A stretch of DNA of 7,096 nt. Origin: Firmicutes bacterium UBA995 (GTDB lineage: Bacteria > Bacillota > Sulfobacillia > UBA995). Below are positions 1-5,237 of this stretch, piece after piece (within the stretch, counting starts at the first letter, position 1; each line of letters opens with the position of its first letter). Location: the NCBI GenBank assembly GCA_002291985.1, contig DBBB01000178.1, positions 1 to 7,096 on the forward strand, in the 5' to 3' direction. A program made the position numbers and the translations under genes. The notes under the pieces are model-generated. The model did not search any database and was not told where the DNA came from. It saw only the letters and a program-made list of their open reading frames with translations.

Positions 1-75
1 GGCGAGCCAGCCCCCTCCCCCCCCGCCGAGAAGGGCGCCACCCAAGACGGCCGCTTCCACGTCCGCACGGGTCAA
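1..75 (-). CDS. DUF917-like protein (possible S-methyl thiohydantoin desulfurase family), N-terminal fragment cut by the window edge
   Basis: Only the first 25 codons are visible. They translate to a start L-T followed by RADVEAAVLGGALLG and then a run of glycines (GGGGG) before W-L-A. This resembles the N-terminus of DUF917 proteins as I remember them: a short 'T.eDve' helix followed by an 'LG.GGGG' turn. Pfam now associates that family with S-methyl thiohydantoin desulfurase, and its members often sit beside hydantoinase/oxoprolinase genes. The chosen start is TTG at 75-73, which shares bases with the TGA stop of the upstream racemase; a second in-frame TTG begins at 84. A GGAGGGGGC stretch lies upstream inside the racemase gene. 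The overlap implies translational coupling in the OPT-racemase operon. The call rests on a short glycine-rich stretch and cannot be firm until the rest of the gene is seen. Confidence 0.5.
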   Translation of the reverse strand, partial: MTRADVEAAVLGGALLGGGGGGWLA

Positions 76-758
76 CGCGCGCAATCGGCGACCGCCCCCT
101 CCTGGGCAAGCATGGCGATTGCCGCCCCCCCGGCGGCCAACACCGGGTCGACTATCGGCACGGCAAGTTCCCGGCGTAAGCGGCTGGTCACCCCGGCGGT
201 GGACATGCCCGTGCACGCCACCAGGATCACCCCGGCGCCCGCCGCCCTCAACTCGCGGGCTGCCCTGATACAGGACTCCATGGCGTCCGCCTTCATGAGG
301 TCCAAGGTGGTCTGCACGCCCGGGGGTGCGACCGACCCGCACAAAGCCCGACCCAGCACCCGGCTGACGGCCGGCGGAACCTCGGCGGTCAGGCCCAACA
401 CCCCTACCGGTTCCCCGACCAGCAAGGCGATGGCGGCAGACGCGCTGCCGGCGCCGATGATGGGCACATCGACCCCGGTCCGGCAAAGGTCCACCCCGGG
501 ATCGGCACAACAACTGATGATGACGGCGCGGGCGCCGGCTCGGGCCAGCTCTCCCGCCAAACGGGCTACTTTCGGCGCGGCCGTGGCTTCCGAGACCGGA
601 TCATGAACCCCGTAAGGCTGGTCGGGAATGCAGGCCGTCCTCACCTCGATCCACGGATACCCGAGGCGCAGCAAGCGCTCGTGCGCGCCCAGCACCACCG
701 GATCATCCGTGGTCAACACCCGGATAAGCCCGATCCAGGGCCGGGCCAAATCTTTCAC
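72..758 (-). CDS. Asp/Glu/hydantoin racemase family protein
   Basis: This 228-residue protein has the length and two-cysteine layout of the Asp/Glu/hydantoin racemase superfamily (Pfam PF01177). These are cofactor-independent cytoplasmic enzymes that invert a carbon stereocentre with two cysteines acting as acid and base. The first cysteine region is at residues 81-90 (ISCCADPGVD, C83/C84) and the second at 180-186 (VACTGMS, C182). IGLIRVLT near the N-terminus (9-16), IPDQPYGVHD (44-53) and VPIIGAGSASAAIAL (98-112) are typical of hydantoin-racemase-like members. The GTG start at 758 is only 2 nt from a GGAGG, so TTG at 749, 11 nt from it, is an alternative that still keeps the first motif. 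The gene lies 81 bp downstream of the OPT transporter and overlaps the DUF917-like gene, so it is probably the second gene of that operon. The family is secure, but the substrate (aspartate, glutamate, hydantoin or a related compound) is not determined. Confidence 0.88.
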   Translation of the reverse strand: MKDLARPWIGLIRVLTTDDPVVLGAHERLLRLGYPWIEVRTACIPDQPYGVHDPVSEATAAPKVARLAGELARAGARAVIISCCADPGVDLCRTGVDVPIIGAGSASAAIALLVGEPVGVLGLTAEVPPAVSRVLGRALCGSVAPPGVQTTLDLMKADAMESCIRAARELRAAGAGVILVACTGMSTAGVTSRLRRELAVPIVDPVLAAGGAAIAMLAQEGAVADCAR

Positions 759-839
759 CGCCTCCCTTTCGGACGGCGACGGGGGGCCCCGGTCCGGCCC
801 GATCGAGGACCGGGCCAGGCCCCCCCAAAGCCCATCTAT

Positions 840-2471
840 TTAGCGTAGCCGGACGCGAACGATGGCGTTGAAGAACCCGAACAGCGCATCGCCGGCAATC
901 GTCCCGGCGCCGAAGATGTTCAGGTAGGACTGGGAGGCCGCCCCATACAGCTTCCTGGCGATTAGCCGGATGGCGATGGCCGTCAGCACGGCCCAGCCAC
1001 CCAGGGGGCTCGGGATCAGGAGGCCGGTTGCGAGCAGGATGCCGAGTTGCCGGGCCGGGCCGCCAACGGCCTGCAGGACAGCGCCCGGGATGGCCCACAG
1101 CATGATGTTGCGCAGCACACCCGGATCGATGCCCGCGGCGATGGTAGCCGCATATACGCGGACCACCGGGGGCAGCAGGTCTCGCTCGAAGTAGCCCCGC
1201 CAGAACAGGATGACCATCACCAGGGCGACCAGCAGCCCCAGCATTTCCGCGCGGAATTGCTCCTTGCGCCCTTCCAGCTCGAACCGCCGGTTCTTACCCT
1301 GGCCCCGCAGTATCCAGCCGGCCTTGAAGTCGTAGCCGGTGTCGGCAAAGGCCGGGCTCACCGAGGCCACGTAGCCTACGAGGAACGCGCTGGCCAGCGG
1401 GGGGAAACCCATCAGGATGCTCAGGATCAGGAAAACGAGGGCCACGGCGAAGGCGGGAAACCAGCCGGAGTGCATGGCCGCCAAGCCGACAATCTGCTGC
1501 CCGATGATGGCGGCTGCCCCGGCGAAGATTATCCAGCCGATGAATTGCCCTGTCGGCATCTCTCCCACCAGTCCGGCCAGGATGGCCATGAGGACCGCCC
1601 CACCCACGAACACGCCGGAGCCAATTCCAAACGAGCGCCTGAGCTGCCGCTCGCTTACCGTGGGTTCCTCACCACCCGCATGACCGGACGCGGCCCGCTT
1701 GCCCTGAAAGAGGATCATGCCGATCTGCACGAGGGCGACGAGGCCCGCGCCGACCATCATACCATGCGGCAAGAAGTGCGCCATGACATTGATGCCCGCT
1801 ACCGGCACGCTGTAGCCGCGGATGAGCAGGCCGATGCCGAACATGCTCAGCGCCCAGATGTTACCGATGAAGCCAACGCCGAAGGCAGACATGGGGATGC
1901 GCAGGTAGGCGCCAATGGCTCCCAGCAGCGTCCCCCCCAGCAGGACGAGTGCCCGGCGGCCGCCGCGGTCACCCGCGATGATCGCTTCCGCCGTGGCGAT
2001 TCCCGGCGGCCAGATGCCCTTGGCCGGGAAGGTTCTGGAATCAAACTGCAAGTACAGCATGGTTGTCCCGAAGAACATGCCGACGGCCGCCCCGATCAAC
2101 ATGGGGGTTATCAATTCGGGCCTGCCCATGACGAACGGTATGCCGATGGGAATCAAGAGGCAGTTAGCGGCCCCGAAAGTGGCCGAGGATATGGTGCTCT
2201 GGATCAGATTCTGCTGCTGTACCGACTTGAACGGCAAGATCGCAGCCAGCGGCATGCGGGCAATGGCGATGGCCACCAACGCGCCCAGAATCGATGTGTT
2301 GGTGGATATGCCCAAGGTGGTGATGAGGTGCATGCCCACGATGGCGCCCACTGCGGCGAGCGCCACATTCAGGATTAACGGGAACGTCTGAAGAAGCGAT
2401 GGGTGCCGATCGGGGATCTCCGGCACATAGTCGGGTAAACCTTCGCCTTGTCTAACTTCCTCGATCTCCAC
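840..2471 (-). CDS. OPT/YSL-family oligopeptide (or metal-chelate) transporter
   Basis: This 543-residue polytopic membrane protein has about a dozen or more hydrophobic segments, within the usual size range for prokaryotic OPT transporters. The family imports small peptides, peptide-like molecules or metal chelates across the cytoplasmic membrane, driven by the proton gradient. Visible OPT features include the FPAKGIWPPGIATAEAI loop (residues 148-164), GVGFIGNIWALSMFGIGLLIRG (198-219) in the middle membrane region, a D-x-K-x-G-like stretch at DTGYDFKAGW (377-386), and GAGTIAGDALFGF (521-533) near the C-terminus. The N-terminal ~28 residues are polar and probably cytoplasmic. The start is GTG at 2471, with a GAGGGGG ribosome-binding site 8 nt upstream (2480-2486). 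It is the first gene of a leftward operon with the racemase and DUF917-like genes and is divergent from DUF1177, which points to transport of the compound those enzymes process. The family call is strong and the substrate unknown. Confidence 0.88.
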   Translation of the reverse strand: MEIEEVRQGEGLPDYVPEIPDRHPSLLQTFPLILNVALAAVGAIVGMHLITTLGISTNTSILGALVAIAIARMPLAAILPFKSVQQQNLIQSTISSATFGAANCLLIPIGIPFVMGRPELITPMLIGAAVGMFFGTTMLYLQFDSRTFPAKGIWPPGIATAEAIIAGDRGGRRALVLLGGTLLGAIGAYLRIPMSAFGVGFIGNIWALSMFGIGLLIRGYSVPVAGINVMAHFLPHGMMVGAGLVALVQIGMILFQGKRAASGHAGGEEPTVSERQLRRSFGIGSGVFVGGAVLMAILAGLVGEMPTGQFIGWIIFAGAAAIIGQQIVGLAAMHSGWFPAFAVALVFLILSILMGFPPLASAFLVGYVASVSPAFADTGYDFKAGWILRGQGKNRRFELEGRKEQFRAEMLGLLVALVMVILFWRGYFERDLLPPVVRVYAATIAAGIDPGVLRNIMLWAIPGAVLQAVGGPARQLGILLATGLLIPSPLGGWAVLTAIAIRLIARKLYGAASQSYLNIFGAGTIAGDALFGFFNAIVRVRLR

Positions 2472-2592
2472 GCTTGATTCCCCCTCTCCGTCATCACTTC
2501 ATCCTTACCCCCAACTTCGCGGTCTCCTGACCCATGACCCGGGCATCTTCCCGCCCCACCATTGGCGGGCTGCGAACACCTCCCTTACTGGA

Positions 2593-2621
2593 ATTTTGCG
2601 GCATGCCGCGAGGGCCGGCAA
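2593..2621 (-). promoter_or_regulatory. Candidate sigma-70-type promoter for the OPT operon
   Basis: Read on the minus strand, TTGCCG (2621-2616) and CAAAAT (2598-2593) are separated by exactly 17 bp. Each hexamer matches its consensus at four of six positions. The -10 element falls about 120 bp upstream of the OPT start codon. The spacer contains most of the 12-bp palindrome at 2598-2609, an arrangement that would let a dimeric regulator block or reshape the promoter. The hexamers are imperfect, so this is a candidate only. Confidence 0.28.
2598..2609. promoter_or_regulatory. 12-bp perfect palindrome, possible operator
   Basis: GCGGCATGCCGC is identical to its reverse complement. It lies within the spacer and touches the -10 element of the candidate OPT promoter. 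A perfect even-length palindrome in a divergent promoter region is a typical shape for a dimeric repressor site. In G+C-rich DNA such palindromes also arise by chance, so binding is inferred. Confidence 0.32.
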
Positions 2622-2685
2622 TGGCCGGGACGCACGAAAGTTGGCGCCCTGACGTGTGCTACCGGCACAAACCATGGCCGGGACG
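2621..2685. repeat. 12-bp direct repeat (ATGGCCGGGACG) spaced 53 bp
   Basis: ATGGCCGGGACG occurs exactly at 2621-2632 and 2674-2685. The start-to-start spacing of 53 bp is about five turns of the helix, so both copies face the same side of the DNA. The rest of the intergenic region contains partial GCCGGG echoes but no third full copy that I could find. It may be a regulator half-site array or simply reflect GC-rich composition. Confidence 0.5.
2655..2669. repeat. Inverted repeat TGTGC-N5-GCACA
   Basis: Perfect 5-bp arms flank TACCG. The right half overlaps the first of three TACCGGC copies. It may be an operator or a small hairpin, and it has no adjoining T-run to act as a terminator. Confidence 0.35.
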
Positions 2686-2703
2686 GTCGTACCGGCGGAC
2701 TGC

Positions 2704-2722
2704 TGGAGCCGGGTGGAGCCGG
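2704..2722. repeat. Tandem TGGAGCCGG pair with 10-bp period
   Basis: TGGAGCCGG occurs at 2704-2712 and again at 2714-2722, one base apart, giving a period of 10 bp, about one helical turn. It lies between the two divergent genes. The function is unknown. Confidence 0.45.
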
Positions 2723-2792
2723 CAACCGGATCAAGACGTTGCCGGGTCATTGGGGCAAGGTGCACATGAACCCGCCACGCGGTTTGGACTCG

Positions 2793-2808
2793 CTGCCCGT
2801 ACCGGCAG
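2793..2808. promoter_or_regulatory. Imperfect 16-bp palindrome centred on GTAC
   Basis: CTGCCCGTACCGGCAG is a palindrome centred on GTAC with a single mismatched pair. It contains the third copy of TACCGGC and lies about 60 bp upstream of the DUF1177 start, at a position suitable for control of that gene. No binding protein can be named. Confidence 0.32.
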
Positions 2809-2821
2809 TCCCAGCGCCGGA

Positions 2822-2838
2822 CTACAATGAGACTGTAG
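2822..2838. promoter_or_regulatory. Inverted repeat CTACA-N7-TGTAG overlapping a TACAAT hexamer, upstream of DUF1177
   Basis: The arms CTACA (2822-2826) and TGTAG (2834-2838) flank 7 bp. TACAAT at 2823-2828 matches the -10 consensus at five of six positions, but no recognisable -35 element lies 16-18 bp upstream, which would suit a promoter dependent on an activator. The repeat lies 13 bp before the AGGGAGG ribosome-binding site of the DUF1177 gene, so it would fall at the start of the transcript or in its promoter. Confidence 0.28.
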
Positions 2839-2865
2839 CCGGGCGGGTTCAGGGAGGGAAGGCGC

Positions 2866-3807
2866 GTGGCAATGCGACAAGTGTTGGATGCCTGGGATAT
2901 GCTGGACAGCCCGCGGGCTAGCGGTGGTCTCGTTGCCGCCCGACTCTCGGCCCGGGGGCTCAGAGAGGTCACCACCTTGCGTCTCGGCACGGAGGCAGTC
3001 GGCACCGACTTCCTCAAGATCGTGATCCCCGGCGCCAATGGGCGGAAGGGAGGCGGGGCGGCGCCCACCCTGGGGATAATCGGCCGGCTGGGCGGCGTGG
3101 GCGCACGCCCGGGCCTGTTAGGGCTGGTATCCGATGCCGACGGCGCCGTGGTCGCACTGGCGTCAGCCTTCAAACTTGCGGACATGGCGGCTGACGGCGA
3201 TGTGCTGCCCGGCGACGTGATCATCGCCACCCATATCTGCCCCAATGCCCCGACCCTCCCCCGACACCCGGTGCCGTTCATGGGATCGCCCGTGGACGCG
3301 CAGACGCTGGTGCAACACGAAGTCGACCCGGCTATGGATGCCATCCTGTCCGTCGACACCACCCGCGGTAACCGGATCGTCAATCGACGGGGATTCGCCA
3401 TCACCCCCACGGTCAAGGAAGGTTTCATCCTGCCCCCTGCTGACGACCTCTTGGACCTCATGCAACACGTCTCCGGGCAGTTGCCTGCGGTATGCCCGAT
3501 AGCAACCCAGGACATCACCCCGTATGGCAACGGCCTCCGTCACATCAACAGCATCCTGCAACCCGCCACCGCTTGCCACATTCCCGTGGTCGGGGTAGCC
3601 CTCACTACCGAGGTAGCCGTTCCCGGTCCGGCCACCGGCGCCAGCCAGGTCCTGGACATTGAAGCCGCAACGAGGTTCTGTCTCGAAGTGGCCAAGGCAT
3701 TCACCGCCGGCCGGTGCCGCTTCTACGACGAGAGCGAGTTCCAGCACATGCTGGCTCTATACGGCAGCATGGCTCACCTCAGCTCGCCGGGCCGACCCAA
3801 CTCGTAG
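2866..3807 (+). CDS. DUF1177 family protein
   Basis: This 313-residue soluble protein matches DUF1177 (Pfam PF06675) as I recall it along nearly its whole length. Recognisable blocks are TDFLKIVIPG (47-56), APTLGIIGRLGGVGARP (66-82), SDADG (89-93), DVIIATHICPNAPT (117-130), HPVPFMGSPVD (134-144), SVDTTRGNRIVNRRGFAI (162-179), TQDITPYGNG (214-223) and VPGPATGAS (252-260). No biochemical function is established to my knowledge. The conserved His, Asp and Cys residues and the order 'IGRLGG...SDADGA..AL' faintly recall metal-dependent M20/M28/M42-type hydrolases, which is my inference only. The start is GTG at 2866 with AGGGAGG 8 nt upstream; ATG at 2872 is an alternative, 9 nt from GGAAGG. It has no signal peptide. 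It is divergent from the OPT-racemase operon across a repeat-rich region, which suggests co-regulation and a role in processing the imported compound. Confidence 0.9.
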   Translation: MAMRQVLDAWDMLDSPRASGGLVAARLSARGLREVTTLRLGTEAVGTDFLKIVIPGANGRKGGGAAPTLGIIGRLGGVGARPGLLGLVSDADGAVVALASAFKLADMAADGDVLPGDVIIATHICPNAPTLPRHPVPFMGSPVDAQTLVQHEVDPAMDAILSVDTTRGNRIVNRRGFAITPTVKEGFILPPADDLLDLMQHVSGQLPAVCPIATQDITPYGNGLRHINSILQPATACHIPVVGVALTTEVAVPGPATGASQVLDIEAATRFCLEVAKAFTAGRCRFYDESEFQHMLALYGSMAHLSSPGRPNS

Positions 3808-3887
3808 TGGCCGAGGCCGTCGATCCGCCAGAGGGCCGCATAGCAGTTCGGGCTGCGGCATGCGGGTACCAGCCCGACCCGGCGCAT
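3808..3887. other. 80-bp gap between convergent genes
   Basis: This gap separates the stop codon of DUF1177 from that of the CcdA-like gene. It has weak inverted repeats, such as GGCTG at 3851-3855 with CAGCC at 3870-3874, but no strong stem followed by a T-run on either strand. I see no gene here and no credible intrinsic terminator. Confidence 0.6.
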
Positions 3888-4520
3888 TCACCGTAGTACG
3901 TCGGCCCCGGCCGCGACGAGGACCAGGCCCGACAACACCTGTAGATATCGCCGCGCTCGGCCCGCCCCCATCAGGCCGCCCGCTGCGCCCGCCAGGCCAC
4001 CGATCGCCAGCAGGGCCAGCAGGTTGCCGGCGGCAAAGGCCAGACCGAACCGCGTCCCCTGCCACCATCCCCCTCCCGTCATGGCGATGAAGGCCAGCGC
4101 TCCCAGGTGGGGCGCGCAGGGCAGGACGGCCATCATCGTGCCCAGCGCGGCGAGGTCCCATGGCCGGCCGGGACGAAGTCGCCACCGGGCGGCCCCGCCG
4201 GGGTGAGGCAGACAAGGCTGCCATCCGGCAATGCACGCCGCACCCAGACCCATCAATACTAGGGCGCCGACTGCGCTGGCGGCCCAGTCCCACCGGCCGA
4301 CCAGTTCCATGAGCAGCCGACCGGCTGAACCGGCCACGCCCCCGAGGATCGCGAAACTGCCCGTCCGCCAGCTACCGATGACGGCCGCCGCCCGCAGGCC
4401 GCCACGCCAGTCACGCTCGCGGGCCGCGAGGTAAGAGCCAACGATGGGCAGGCACGAGAGGGAACAGGCTGCGAACGACGTTGCCAGGCCCAGGAGGAAC
4501 AGCTTCGCCTCTTCGGACAT
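3888..4520 (-). CDS. CcdA/DsbD-type membrane protein (thiol-redox or cytochrome c biogenesis family)
   Basis: This 210-residue protein has about six membrane segments and resembles the membrane domain of CcdA/DsbD and the related DsbD_2 (UreH/SafE-like) family. Those proteins pass electrons from cytoplasmic thioredoxin across the membrane to extracytoplasmic thiol proteins, often for cytochrome c maturation, or move small ions or metals. The family hallmark is one cysteine-proline motif in each half: CSLSCLP at residues 19-25 (C19, C23) and VLPCAP at 132-137 (C135). C23 and C135 line up with the 'PCxxP' redox pair. The ATG at 4520 has an excellent Shine-Dalgarno sequence (complement of 4525-4536) with 9-nt spacing from GGAGG. 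The gene is last in the leftward three-gene operon, 51 bp after the CxxC protein, which could be its redox partner. The exact subfamily is uncertain. Confidence 0.7.
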   Translation of the reverse strand: MSEEAKLFLLGLATSFAACSLSCLPIVGSYLAARERDWRGGLRAAAVIGSWRTGSFAILGGVAGSAGRLLMELVGRWDWAASAVGALVLMGLGAACIAGWQPCLPHPGGAARWRLRPGRPWDLAALGTMMAVLPCAPHLGALAFIAMTGGGWWQGTRFGLAFAAGNLLALLAIGGLAGAAGGLMGAGRARRYLQVLSGLVLVAAGADVLR

Positions 4521-4524
4521 GGCA

Positions 4525-4536
4525 GATCACCTCCTC
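4525..4536 (-). promoter_or_regulatory. Near-perfect Shine-Dalgarno sequence of the CcdA-like gene
   Basis: On the minus strand this reads GAGGAGGTGATC, complementary to the bacterial 16S rRNA 3' end over about 11 bases, 9 nt from the ATG. It fixes the start of the gene and implies strong translation independent of the upstream gene. Confidence 0.85.
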
Positions 4537-4571
4537 TTCCCCGGGCAGGGATGAAGTCTGGTGGCCGCCGG

Positions 4572-5237
4572 TCAGTTCGGCGGCAGGACGATGGTCAATC
4601 GTACCCGCGTCCCCGGGCGCGGAAGGGCCCCGGTCCGCAGTTCATATCCGGAGCGGCCATCTCGACGGACAAACCGTTGTCTGAGCACGGCCTGTTCCAA
4701 CGGGAACACAGGACACAACGAGCAAGGAGGCCCCCCCGCTCGCAAGGCCACGGCGTCGAAGTAAGGACTGCCGGGGAACAAGAGGTGGCGAAAGCCGATG
4801 GTTTGCGCCTCTAGCGCCAAGAACTCCTCTGGCGCCAGGAACTCCCCGGGGGTCCAGGCGCGATCCCCGTATGCTATGTCCACCCGTATCCCCGGCACAT
4901 CGGCGCCCTGGGCCCATAGTCGGTCCCAGAGCCGCCAGTCGAGGGAAGCCAGCGCGAGCTGCAACTGGCGCAAGTCGACCTCTGTTTCGATGGCGCTCTC
5001 GTCCCTCAACCATTCGTAGCCAGGCGCGTAGAGCAAGAACTGCACCCAGCCGCGATCTCGCAGCACCCGCCCGTCAAAGCTTACTATCCGTCGGTCGGGA
5101 CACAGTTCCAGTTCCGCCGCATGGCGGGGAGGGGATGAGGGAGAGGGCGGTTGGCCGTCTGCTCCTACAACGATGACGGCCAAGGTCGCGGCTGCTAGCA
5201 ACCCCCACCCGGCGATGGCCCGCAATCGCCTATCCAC
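4572..5237 (-). CDS. Membrane-anchored protein of unknown function with a CxxC motif
   Basis: I do not recognise a family for this 221-residue protein. Residues 1-9 are basic and 10-26 are strongly hydrophobic (WGLLAAATLAVIVVG), giving a signal peptide or membrane anchor. A proline/serine-rich linker (28-38) follows, then a mainly polar domain rich in Trp, Asp and Arg that would face the outside. It has three cysteines, C46 (ELCPD) and the pair C172/C175 (PCSLCP), the latter in a thioredoxin-like CxxC spacing but without a visible thioredoxin fold. The start is GTG at 5237 with GGAGG (5247-5251) 9 nt upstream, and it overlaps the upstream gene by 8 bp. Lying between an aminopropyltransferase-like membrane protein and a CcdA-like protein, it may be an exported thiol or metal-binding partner of the latter. 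That role is inferred from context only. Confidence 0.75.
   Translation of the reverse strand: MDRRLRAIAGWGLLAAATLAVIVVGADGQPPSPSSPPRHAAELELCPDRRIVSFDGRVLRDRGWVQFLLYAPGYEWLRDESAIETEVDLRQLQLALASLDWRLWDRLWAQGADVPGIRVDIAYGDRAWTPGEFLAPEEFLALEAQTIGFRHLLFPGSPYFDAVALRAGGPPCSLCPVFPLEQAVLRQRFVRRDGRSGYELRTGALPRPGTRVRLTIVLPPN

Larger units (their letters stand above)
2472..2865. promoter_or_regulatory. 394-bp divergent intergenic region between OPT transporter and DUF1177 gene
   Basis: No convincing gene lies here. The region must hold the promoters for the leftward OPT operon and the rightward DUF1177 gene. It is dense in short repeats: a 12-bp perfect palindrome (2598-2609), a 12-bp direct repeat (2621-2632 and 2674-2685), a tandem 10-bp-period repeat (2704-2722), three TACCGGC copies (2660, 2690, 2800), and inverted repeats at 2655-2669, 2793-2808 and 2822-2838. 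This length and repeat content are unusual against the 51-81 bp gaps elsewhere in the window and suggest binding by one or more regulators. No regulator gene is visible in the window, and I recognise no riboswitch or T-box element. Confidence 0.6.

Noticed and set aside
14..25. C-rich run near the left edge as a repeat or sequencing artefact
   Set aside because: It encodes the glycine run of the DUF917-like N-terminus in frame, so it is explained by coding, although a homopolymer miscall there cannot be excluded.
72..758. AroM family for the racemase-like gene
   Set aside because: The two cysteine motifs and the IPDQPYGVHD and IGAGSA blocks fit hydantoin/Asp/Glu racemases better than AroM.
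1047..2378. Long open frame on the plus strand opposite the OPT gene
   Set aside because: Its translation is rich in His, Asp, Gln and Arg with no domain-like pattern, and it mirrors the membrane-protein codons on the other strand. It is a shadow frame of G+C-rich coding DNA.
2643..2660. Possible sigma-54 promoter (GG...GC) in the intergenic region
   Set aside because: The spacing between the GG and GC elements is 13 rather than 10 nt, and the flanking bases do not match the consensus.
2534..2830. Possible small gene in the divergent intergenic region (also the frame at 2562-2921)
   Set aside because: No ribosome-binding site, no recognisable motif, and composition like non-coding GC-rich sequence. 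The latter frame also overlaps the DUF1177 start.
2505..3530. Long minus-strand open frame across the intergenic region and DUF1177
   Set aside because: Low-complexity Arg/Ser/Pro-rich translation antisense to a well-supported gene.
3851..3874. Possible bidirectional terminator between the convergent genes
   Set aside because: The stem is only 5 bp with a 14-nt loop and no T-run on either strand.
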